From a virus: a stretch of DNA of 22,500 nt. Positions 13,656 to 19,422 of this stretch are shown here, piece by piece. How positions within the stretch are numbered: position 1 is the first letter of the stretch; each line of letters begins with the position of its first letter. Where the stretch lies: IMG/VR virus record IMGVR_UViG_3300025450_000136, positions 1-22,500 of that record; one strand, 5' to 3'. Position numbers and translations under genes: made by a program. The notes beneath the pieces are model-generated. The model saw nothing but the letters and a program-made list of their open reading frames with translations. It made no database searches and was not told the DNA's origin.

Positions 13656-14486
13656 TTAAGCAGTTTGACCGTCGTTCTTGATCAAAATACCGCCGGCGTA
13701 CACATCAGCGGCAAATGGAGAACCCGTATTGGCTTTAATTTGGTATTGAATGTCCGTACCCTCTTCGTGCGCCACTGGAATAGTGTAAGGAATATTCAAT
13801 GTCTGCACAAAGGGTGTCTGTGAAACTACAGTCGTATTGCTACCATAGTTGACAGGATAGCCATTGACATTATCGCCGCTAATTGCAATGTTGAATTTGT
13901 TATATTCAACAAATGTCATGTAGTTGCTAGATGTAAAACCAATGCTAGAATCACTTTGAACATAGCTCAAATAAAATGTATAGCCGCGAGGTACGGTATA
14001 CAAAGACATTTGTGTTTGACCAATGCCGGGATTAATTTGTGCGTACAAATTAGAACCGTTTTTGCAAGTAATTGTGCCAGCATTGATGCCGTTAGTTACC
14101 AACAAACCATTAATACGGAAATACGAGTTAACAGTTGTTACTGGAGTTGTTCCCGTCAAAGTAATGTACTCAGACAACAAATTAAAGTTTGCGTCCAAAC
14201 CCATAACAAAGATAATTTGCGTATCTGTGGTGGTGGATACCAACGTCATTTGCAAGGCAGAGCCGGGGTACACATAAGCGCCGCCAGAAAGGGTCAAACC
14301 TTCCCAAAGAGGGCCCAGTGCGGTAGAACCCACAGTTGCGCTGTAGCCAAAAATCTCAACGGGAATGTGGTCCATAATCTGCCCACGGCCAACCTGCAAA
14401 TCAAAGGGCTCGTAAGCACCCATTTTTGTTACAGATTGCGGGGGAGAAGGATTTTGCTGAAGATTTGTTTTTAAGATCGAAGCCAT
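13656..14486 (-). CDS. Hypothetical structural protein of the head-tail/fibre module
   Basis: This 276-aa protein has few charged residues and many predicted beta strands. It starts with a short Pro/Gln-rich arm (ASILKTNLQQNPSPPQSVTK) and ends in VAHEEGTDIQYQIKANTG and YAGGILIKNDGQ. I recognise no enzymatic motif or named family. Composition and place among virion genes suggest a structural component, for example a decoration, neck or tail-tube-related protein. It has an AAGGAATT site upstream of the ATG. A 52-base gap with a small GC-rich hairpin separates it from the preceding gene. Confidence 0.65.
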   Translation of the reverse strand: MASILKTNLQQNPSPPQSVTKMGAYEPFDLQVGRGQIMDHIPVEIFGYSATVGSTALGPLWEGLTLSGGAYVYPGSALQMTLVSTTTDTQIIFVMGLDANFNLLSEYITLTGTTPVTTVNSYFRINGLLVTNGINAGTITCKNGSNLYAQINPGIGQTQMSLYTVPRGYTFYLSYVQSDSSIGFTSSNYMTFVEYNKFNIAISGDNVNGYPVNYGSNTTVVSQTPFVQTLNIPYTIPVAHEEGTDIQYQIKANTGSPFAADVYAGGILIKNDGQTA

Positions 14487-14510
14487 AATTAATTCCTTAT
14501 AAGTTAAATC

Positions 14511-14527
14511 GGGGGCACAAGGCCCCC
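14511..14527 (-). terminator. Small GC-rich hairpin, possible weak terminator
   Basis: A perfect 6-bp stem GGGGGC/GCCCCC with a 5-base loop lies in the 52-base gap after the stop at 14539. Only a short GATTT follows on the minus strand, so it would be weak. It may be an RNA processing or stabilising hairpin instead. Confidence 0.35.
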
Positions 14528-14538
14528 AAGGTAATTAA

Positions 14539-15108
14539 TTATTGGTTGGTGTAGCCTTGGCCGACGTTGATGATCGAGCCAGTGTAATTACGTGCGGTGT
14601 AATCCACGGAGATAACGCCACCCAAGGTGCCGGTGTTAGCCGACACAGTAGCTGCGCTAAAAGTCAACGTGGCGTCAACCAAACCGATGTTTTCCAAAAT
14701 GGCTGCGGTGGCTGCTGTAGCAGTAAACACGCCAGCAATACGGCCACCAGCGGCTGTGGGAGTGATTGTACCAATAGCGGTAGTTGTCACGTTGCCAGTG
14801 GAGGGGTTAGTTTGTGCGATCGACACAGTGATCACGCCGCCGGTCAGGCCAGTGGCTGCAGTGTCTTGGTACAACGCAATGCCTTCAATGATTGCGCCAG
14901 CGGGCAACACGAAAGGAGTAACGGTTGTAGTACCAATATCGGCTGTAGTCAGCGTGGTGGCGCCGCTAGTGGTGCCAACGATGGGATTGGTGATGTAAGA
15001 TTGCTGTGAGCAACGAACAGCGCCTGAGTTATCAGGAGCAATAGTGCCGTTATTCGTGGGGTTGTTATATTTGTAAACACGAATCGGCTGATTAAAAGTA
15101 ACTGACAT
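14539..15108 (-). CDS. Hypothetical Thr/Ala/Gly-rich structural protein
   Basis: This 189-aa protein from the ATG at 15108 starts SVTFNQPIRVYKYNN and then is a Thr/Ala/Val/Gly-rich beta protein (PFVLPAGAIIEGIALYQDT, then GGVITVSIAQTNPSTGN). The family is not recognised. First place after the major capsid gene, high expression signals and lack of charge suggest an abundant virion protein such as a capsid decoration protein. The start is chosen for AGGAAA nine bases upstream. A GTG at 15141 in frame lies inside the leader hairpin region and has no ribosome site. Its 186-base leader carries a promoter-like element and a strong hairpin. Confidence 0.68.
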   Translation of the reverse strand: MSVTFNQPIRVYKYNNPTNNGTIAPDNSGAVRCSQQSYITNPIVGTTSGATTLTTADIGTTTVTPFVLPAGAIIEGIALYQDTAATGLTGGVITVSIAQTNPSTGNVTTTAIGTITPTAAGGRIAGVFTATAATAAILENIGLVDATLTFSAATVSANTGTLGGVISVDYTARNYTGSIINVGQGYTNQ

Positions 15109-15134
15109 TTGATTTTTCCTATCAAGAGTTTTTA

Positions 15135-15178
15135 GCCCCACTCAGTCGCTTGATCGTAGCCCCGGGAAGCGACGGGGC
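15135..15178 (-). promoter_or_regulatory. 5' leader hairpin of the structural gene
   Basis: A 7-bp stem GTCGCTT/AAGCGAC (15173-15167 with 15151-15145) encloses a 15-base loop. It is extended by GCCCC/GGGGC (15178-15174 with 15139-15135) after a 5-base bulge. It lies between the promoter-like element and the ribosome site. It could stabilise the transcript or control translation. Confidence 0.5.
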
Positions 15179-15204
15179 CCTGTTGGGGGCGAACTTCCTA
15201 TTCC

Positions 15205-15239
15205 TATTAATGCAAACATTTAGATTATATCGCCCTAAA
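15205..15239 (-). promoter_or_regulatory. Promoter-like element C (TTTAGGGC-N17-TGCATTAATA)
   Basis: TTTAGGGC (15239-15232) and TGCATTAATA (15214-15205) on the minus strand are separated by 17 bases, exactly as at element A, and are followed by GGAATAGGA. The element begins just after the terminator of the capsid gene, the natural place for a new promoter. A perfect TATAAT also lies between the blocks (15229-15224), so a host-type -10 is an alternative. Confidence 0.6.
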
Positions 15240-15241
15240 AT

Positions 15242-15275
15242 AAAAAACCCCCGACCTTTTAAGTCGGGGGTTTTT
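15242..15275 (-). terminator. Intrinsic terminator after the major capsid gene
   Basis: CCCCCGAC pairs with GTCGGGGG (15248-15255 and 15263-15270) around a 7-base loop. A-run and T-run flanks extend the stem to about 13 bp. On the minus strand the stem is followed by TTTTTTATTTT. It lies 19 bases after the capsid stop. The A/T flanks on both sides would let it work in both directions. Confidence 0.92.
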
Positions 15276-15294
15276 AGGGTGTTAATCTTTTAGA

Positions 15295-16212
15295 TTAAAC
15301 GCCTTGTGTGCCGTAAATATTACGGGCATCGTGCCAGCCGGTAGCATAACGCTCGGTGGCTTTGTAACGCATAGAGTCGGTTTCGAAATCGCCTTCCATA
15401 GATTTTTCCATGGGACGACGCATAACCAACATCAAACCGTTTTCAGCGTCGGTTTGAATCCACCATGCTTTAGAAGAGCTCAAACGAGTCACGACGTGAG
15501 TGCCCTTAGGCAACATGCCGGTAGACTTGATCGGGTTCAGATCGTTGTCGGCGGTGCCGGAACGCAGAACAGACTTCAGGATCACTTCAGCTTGGAATTC
15601 CAAAGCAGGAGGAACCACCAGTTGTTCAGCCTTCAGGCGGATACGCTTACCGTTATTGTCAACGGCGCTACGGATTTGAATCAACAACTGTTCAACAGAA
15701 GTTTGGCTCAAAGAAGCAGCGGTAGACAATTGGTTAGAGTAAGAACCACCGTTAGCAATGGGGTGAGCGGTGTTGATCAAGGTCACGCCGTCGCCGCCGA
15801 TGTAGCCGCTGGTGAACGCGAAGTTCAACAAGTTGGCGCACAAAGTTTCCTTGGTTTCAATCATCGATTGAGCCAAGTGTTTAGCGAAAGTGCTACCGAT
15901 ACGGATGTGGTCACCGTCTTCCATCAACACTTTGGTCAAGGCGTAAGCCAAGCCATAGATTTGATAGATGAAACGTGTGATGTACAGAGTACCGCCTTGG
16001 TCATAGCTGACAGGAGTGCCGTCAGGCATAGCTGGGGCGGCATTCATGCCGTACAACATCACTTCTTCGTGGTAGTTGCGGGGAATACCTTGGATTTGTT
16101 CAACAAATCCTTTCCATTCGTCCGCACGTTGTTCATAAACACCGTCAAAGACTTCGTTGATAATCGGTTCGACTACCGCACGAAAGTCCGTACTGCGCAT
16201 TGGGGTTGCCAT
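15295..16212 (-). CDS. Major capsid protein (HK97-fold, Mu gpT-like)
   Basis: This 305-aa protein resembles major head subunits of the Mu gpT-like group. It has an N-terminal helical segment (FRAVVEPIINEVFDGVYEQ) and a central IYGLAYALTKVLMEDGDHIR region. The stretch LINTAHPIANGGSYSNQ matches the N-T-x-H-P-x-x-x-G-G-x-x-S-N signature often seen in these capsid proteins. The C-terminus is basic and aromatic (AWWIQTDAENGLMLVMRRPM, then ERYATGWHDARNIYG). Length is normal for this group and no fused protease is evident. An AAAGGAT ribosome site precedes the ATG. Scaffold-like and portal genes upstream and a strong terminator downstream fit a highly expressed capsid gene. Confidence 0.88.
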   Translation of the reverse strand: MATPMRSTDFRAVVEPIINEVFDGVYEQRADEWKGFVEQIQGIPRNYHEEVMLYGMNAAPAMPDGTPVSYDQGGTLYITRFIYQIYGLAYALTKVLMEDGDHIRIGSTFAKHLAQSMIETKETLCANLLNFAFTSGYIGGDGVTLINTAHPIANGGSYSNQLSTAASLSQTSVEQLLIQIRSAVDNNGKRIRLKAEQLVVPPALEFQAEVILKSVLRSGTADNDLNPIKSTGMLPKGTHVVTRLSSSKAWWIQTDAENGLMLVMRRPMEKSMEGDFETDSMRYKATERYATGWHDARNIYGTQGV

Positions 16213-16236
16213 GGCTTATATCCTTTCGTTAATTAA

Positions 16237-16908
16237 TTAAACCGATACCGAGGCGGCAGCGAATTGGTTATTGCAGATTTGAACTTGCACGATTGTGTAA
16301 GCGTCACCCCAAGCGTTATTATAACCGCCGGGATAAGCCACTTCGCGGCCCAAACCAACAACACGAACTTGACCTTGGTTGCCTGTACCGACAGAAGTTG
16401 CCAACAAAGCGGCGGTCGAGAAGCCAGCGCCCCCGTTGCCGATTGCGTAACCGTCAGTCACTGTAGAACCAGTGGTCGTGTCGAAGTTGTACTCTGTACC
16501 AATAGCTGCTGTAGTAACAGAACCATTGACTTGAGCTTCATACACCAATGCGGGATCAGAGAAGATCCAGAAAATGATGTTGGTAGAAGCGTCCAAAGTT
16601 GTCTTGGATGCGTACTTAGCAACAGAACGACGACCGTCAGAGTTGGTGTACTCGACGCCATCAAACACGCCGAACACTTTGCCAGAGCCAGAGCCCGAAG
16701 CATTTTGTGCAGCGATTGTCAATTGACCTGTGGTAGTAATAGCCACGGGTTGGAATTGCCAGAAAGATTGGCCGGAGGACAGTGAGTACGGAGCGGTATA
16801 AGTAGTGCCGGGATTGTAGGTATTAGTACCTGCAAATGCCGTAGCACGATCCAAACCACTTGGATGATACACTGGCTTCAGACCAAAGGGTTGAAATACT
16901 GTGGACAT
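16237..16908 (-). CDS. Hypothetical virion protein upstream of the capsid gene
   Basis: From the ATG at 16908 the protein has 223 residues. It starts STVFQPFGLKPVYHPSGLDR and then is beta-rich with Gly/Thr/Ser-rich stretches (GSGSGKVFGVFDGVEYTN, then AIGNGGAGFSTAALLATSVG). The family is not recognised. Its place between the scaffold region and the major capsid gene, its composition and a strong AAAGGAAAA site suggest a head protein made in quantity, for example a decoration or minor capsid protein. The frame stays open to 17073, but that extension overlaps the preceding gene and has basic residues unlike the rest, so I reject it. Confidence 0.7.
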   Translation of the reverse strand: MSTVFQPFGLKPVYHPSGLDRATAFAGTNTYNPGTTYTAPYSLSSGQSFWQFQPVAITTTGQLTIAAQNASGSGSGKVFGVFDGVEYTNSDGRRSVAKYASKTTLDASTNIIFWIFSDPALVYEAQVNGSVTTAAIGTEYNFDTTTGSTVTDGYAIGNGGAGFSTAALLATSVGTGNQGQVRVVGLGREVAYPGGYNNAWGDAYTIVQVQICNNQFAAASVSV

Positions 16909-16933
16909 ATTTTCCTTTGTTATTTTGAAGTTG

Positions 16934-17485
16934 TTATTGGAAACGAATATTGCTACTCGCTTTTCGAGTTTCCTTTTCCATTTCCAGAATTCCGCCTTCA
17001 AGAATAGAACGACCGCCTTTTCCGTCTTGGGCCGTATCACGAACCGCTGCGGTAATATTGCGCTGATGCTCAAGGGGATCCTCTAAATGCATCATTTTCA
17101 TTACTTCTTGATAAACTTCTTCCGGCAATTTGAAAAGAATCATCTCGTTGCAAGAAACACAGCCTTCAAACTTGCCTGAATTCATTTTGCCTAGTCCCTC
17201 AAAGCCTTGTCCTAGTTCACTGGCTTTAACTGGCTCATAACCCAACGCCATACGTTTGTCGATACTGTCATATGTGTTGGTTGTTGACAACCAACACAAA
17301 TGCATTCCCGGGATTGCGTCCCGAGGAATATCTGGCAGTGCACTATTCTGCCATTTGTCACGGAAGGCCTCAAGACGCTCCCGTTGTGCCTTAGCGTCAC
17401 CACTTAAGGCCTGACGCTCATGAACTGCTTGTACGCGGTCGGCCAAACGGTCTTCGACATCGCGTTTAATACGTGTATTTGTCAT
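16934..17485 (-). CDS. Hypothetical head-module protein
   Basis: This 183-aa protein is mostly helical and charged, with an Arg/Glu-rich N-terminus (RIKRDVEDRLADRVQAVHER). A central segment, IPGMHLCWLSTTNTYDSIDKR, is followed by YEPVKASELGQGFEGLG, and a Cys-x-x-Cys-like pair (FEGCVSCNEMILFKLPEE) lies near residues 108-111. The C-terminus is again helical and basic (RSILEGGILEMEKETRK). I do not recognise the family. Similar unknown proteins sit between scaffold and capsid genes in related phages as far as I can judge. A structural or assembly role is inferred. AAAGGAT precedes the ATG. Confidence 0.68.
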   Translation of the reverse strand: MTNTRIKRDVEDRLADRVQAVHERQALSGDAKAQRERLEAFRDKWQNSALPDIPRDAIPGMHLCWLSTTNTYDSIDKRMALGYEPVKASELGQGFEGLGKMNSGKFEGCVSCNEMILFKLPEEVYQEVMKMMHLEDPLEHQRNITAAVRDTAQDGKGGRSILEGGILEMEKETRKASSNIRFQ

Positions 17486-17490
17486 TTCAT

Positions 17491-18468
17491 TTATCCTTTA
17501 TTCTGACGATCATATGCGGCGTATGCGCGGATCATCTTATTGCGTTTGTTAACATCATCCCAAGCCCCAGCCTCTTTAATGGCCTGCACACGATCACGAC
17601 TTAGCGTAATCTGGCCGGGTTTTGTGCCCTGTGCCTGTGCAGTACGGCTTGATGCCGTGGGGTTGGCTCGTCTGCCGCCTTTTCCGGTGTACCGGTGAGG
17701 CAAACGTGTTGACAAACGACTATCTAACTCGTCCCAATATTCTGGGTCTGCTGGGTCCCACCCATCGGCAGCGAGTTCGGAGTCAATTACTTTGGCAATT
17801 CTACTATCTGTATCACGTGCTTGGGGATCGTACCAAGAATTCTTCTTTAACCACGTTGTGGCGTTACGTTGAATCTCAGACGATGCCACATTAGGCACGT
17901 TTTGTTTGGGACTCCTTGCGGCGTCCACTTGTTGTTTCTTATAATGCTGGAGTTGCTGCAGTTTTTGCTTGGATTCTGTCAAAGCCTCCAAGTACTCAAC
18001 CTGAGCCGCTGCATCGCCATTACGTGCAGCTTCCATCATCTTCATTTTGGCGTATTCAACCCGAGTTGCCTCGTCTTCAACCGCCTTATCAATCTGCGCA
18101 AACTGGTATGATACAGCCGTGTTCTCTACAGCAGCCAATCGTTTTGCCAGTTCTTCGTTCCGTCGCTCCAGCGCCGAAATTTTATGTTTGGCAGACGCAT
18201 CACGTTCTTTTTGCAGTGCTTTTTTCAGCCGACGCTCTTCACGCCTTGCTTCTCGGATCTTCTCGCGGTCGTCTTCGGTATCGCCTTCGACATTTTCGTC
18301 GGCGCTGGCTTCAGTATCCTCTTCATCTACCGAACCACCTTCCGCTTTTTCGTCCGTATCTTCATCATCTTCCAACACATCGTCGGGATGGGTGCCAACA
18401 CTTGCTAGAACTGTGCCGTCTTCGCGTTCCTTAATCGGAATATTATCAATTTTTTCTTGTTCGCTCAT
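17491..18468 (-). CDS. Scaffolding-like acidic coiled-coil protein
   Basis: This 325-aa protein from the ATG at 18468 begins with a very acidic region (residues about 30-75; DDVLEDDEDTDEKAEGGS). A long Lys/Arg/Glu-rich helical stretch follows (REERRLKKALQKERDASAKH, then LERRNEELAKRLAAVEN) that should form a coiled coil. Next come helices rich in Gln and Ala, and then a C-terminal part with WYDPQARDTDSRIAKVI and PEYWDELDSRLSTRLPHR. Composition, length and place between portal and major capsid fit a scaffolding protein that directs procapsid assembly. No protease motif is visible. A TTG at 18492 in frame would overlap the preceding gene, so the ATG is preferred. Confidence 0.75.
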   Translation of the reverse strand: MSEQEKIDNIPIKEREDGTVLASVGTHPDDVLEDDEDTDEKAEGGSVDEEDTEASADENVEGDTEDDREKIREARREERRLKKALQKERDASAKHKISALERRNEELAKRLAAVENTAVSYQFAQIDKAVEDEATRVEYAKMKMMEAARNGDAAAQVEYLEALTESKQKLQQLQHYKKQQVDAARSPKQNVPNVASSEIQRNATTWLKKNSWYDPQARDTDSRIAKVIDSELAADGWDPADPEYWDELDSRLSTRLPHRYTGKGGRRANPTASSRTAQAQGTKPGQITLSRDRVQAIKEAGAWDDVNKRNKMIRAYAAYDRQNKG

Positions 18469-18481
18469 ACTTTTTCCAAAG

Positions 18482-18919
18482 TTAATCCACAAAGGCCTTC
18501 ATCTTTTGCGCTGCATCGAAAGATTTAATCTTAGAAATAATCTCACGTGCTTGAACGGTAATAAACACTACCGGTGCGCCTTCATCATCAGGTTGAATCA
18601 CATAACGATCGCCGCCGTATTTAATGGTGCGTACCAGATCACCTTCTTTACACCAAGGACCTTCAATCCAAGGGCTCAAATCATCTGGGCTCTTATACGC
18701 CAAAGGTCCAACTTGGATAACCTTGGCTACTGTCTCATTAAATCGGAGCGTTTGTTTAGTTTCATCAACTAAAATAATGCCGCCCTTGCTTGTTGTCTTC
18801 TCGCGTCGCAGTTGAACCAAGACACGATCACCTAAAACTTCGATACCACAATCTACATCCGGAAAACACTCTTTTTCCGAACGCAAATCAGGCTCGTCGC
18901 CTTGTTTAAAGTCAATCAC
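18482..18919 (-). CDS. GroES-like co-chaperonin
   Basis: This 145-aa protein has the cpn10 plan. LGDRVLVQLRRE (residues 29-40) matches the GroES start. A mobile-loop-like segment KTTSKGGIILVDETKQT (41-57) follows, containing the GG-I-I-L motif that in GroES docks on GroEL, and then NETVAKVIQVGPLAY (61-75). A later strand, YGGDRYVIQPDDEGAPVVFI, fits the rest of the barrel. Host GroES has about 97 residues, so about 28 N-terminal residues and an insert near 76-95 are additional. It would cap host GroEL while folding phage head protein, as T4 gp31 does. The GTG start is supported by AAGGAG nine bases upstream. It sits between the portal and scaffold genes. Confidence 0.85.
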   Translation of the reverse strand: MIDFKQGDEPDLRSEKECFPDVDCGIEVLGDRVLVQLRREKTTSKGGIILVDETKQTLRFNETVAKVIQVGPLAYKSPDDLSPWIEGPWCKEGDLVRTIKYGGDRYVIQPDDEGAPVVFITVQAREIISKIKSFDAAQKMKAFVD

Positions 18920-18934
18920 TTTACAGTGCTCCTT

Positions 18935-18948
18935 ACGCCTTACGGCGT
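18935..18948 (-). promoter_or_regulatory. Hairpin with GTAA loop before the co-chaperonin ribosome site
   Basis: ACGCC and GGCGT form a 5-bp stem with a GTAA (GNRA-type) loop on the minus strand, directly before AAGGAG in the 33-base gap. It could be a short RNA structure affecting initiation at the GTG codon. It is short enough to be chance. Confidence 0.3.
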
Positions 18949-18952
18949 TTAC

Positions 18953-19144
18953 TTACATATCCTCTTCGTCTTCGCTAAGGATTTGGTTTATAATATCCAA
19001 TGCATCTTGGATACCAACTTTTTGTCCAACTAACCTCTGGTAAGAGGCAAAATCGTGAACATTAACACCTGACGAAATTGCTAGGGTTAAATCTTTATCA
19101 GCGTTTTTCAAACGCTTTATCATTTCAGATACAATATCCTTCAT
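18953..19144 (-). CDS. Small hypothetical helical protein
   Basis: From the ATG at 19144 this protein has 63 residues: MKDIVSEMIKRLKNADKDL, a short middle (VNVHDFASYQRLVGQKVGIQ) and an acidic C-terminal helix (ALDIINQILSEDEEDM). The family is not recognised, but the pattern resembles small unknown proteins next to portal genes in tailed phages. A TTG at 19162 would add six residues but has no ribosome site. The gene lies 36 bases after promoter-like element D. Confidence 0.65.
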   Translation of the reverse strand: MKDIVSEMIKRLKNADKDLTLAISSGVNVHDFASYQRLVGQKVGIQDALDIINQILSEDEEDM

Positions 19145-19160
19145 ATCTTTATTAATACAC

Positions 19161-19188
19161 AAGGCGGAAAATACCCGCCCTTAATGCA
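19161..19188 (-). promoter_or_regulatory. Hairpin and promoter-like element D (TGCATTAA)
   Basis: TGCATTAA (19188-19181) on the minus strand shares eight bases with elements A-C. It begins one base past the first base of the TGA stop of the 77-aa gene. The last bases run into a hairpin, AAGGGCGG/CCGCCTT with a 7-base loop and one bulged G. No T-run follows, so it is a poor terminator. The match is shorter than at the other sites, so support is weaker. Confidence 0.35.
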
Positions 19189-19422
19189 TCAATAAAAATT
19201 GCCGCCGCCGATGTCTTTCAGGTTTTTATCTGGACCAATCTTCGAAGGTTTGGTCAGTTTTGCCTGAGCAGCGCCGATTTTCCAGTTGTTATCGCGGTGC
19301 GAGCCAGCGGGGCCTGCATCAAGGCCGGTTTCGCCGGGGCCACCAGCGTAGCCCATGTTGCCAGTTTGTTGGTAGGTCTTACGGAAGCCCAATTCGCCGC
19401 CGCTTTGTTTTTTATTCGCCAT
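19189..19422 (-). CDS. Small Gly-rich basic hypothetical protein
   Basis: This 77-aa protein from the ATG at 19422 starts ANKKQSGGELGFRKTYQQTG and continues with Gly/Ala/Pro-rich sequence (YAGGPGETGLDAGPAGSHRD), ending KNLKDIGGGNFY. It appears disordered and basic. The family is not recognised. The start is chosen for GAGGATC just upstream. It overlaps the portal stop by 11 bases, so translation is probably coupled. The frame is open further upstream inside the portal gene, but that part is a shadow of the portal's Gln-rich coding sequence. Confidence 0.68.
   Translation of the reverse strand: MANKKQSGGELGFRKTYQQTGNMGYAGGPGETGLDAGPAGSHRDNNWKIGAAQAKLTKPSKIGPDKNLKDIGGGNFY

Noticed and set aside
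14542-15009. Plus-strand frames rich in Cys, Gly and Ser
   Set aside because: They are antisense to the Thr/Ala-rich structural gene; the composition follows from its codons.
15304-16236. 310-codon plus-strand frame opposite the capsid gene
   Set aside because: It is antisense to a clear major capsid protein, and its codon pattern is a by-product of that gene's codon use.
16909-17073. Extended start of the gene upstream of the capsid gene
   Set aside because: The extension overlaps the preceding gene by about 140 bases and has no ribosome site, while the ATG at 16908 has a strong one.
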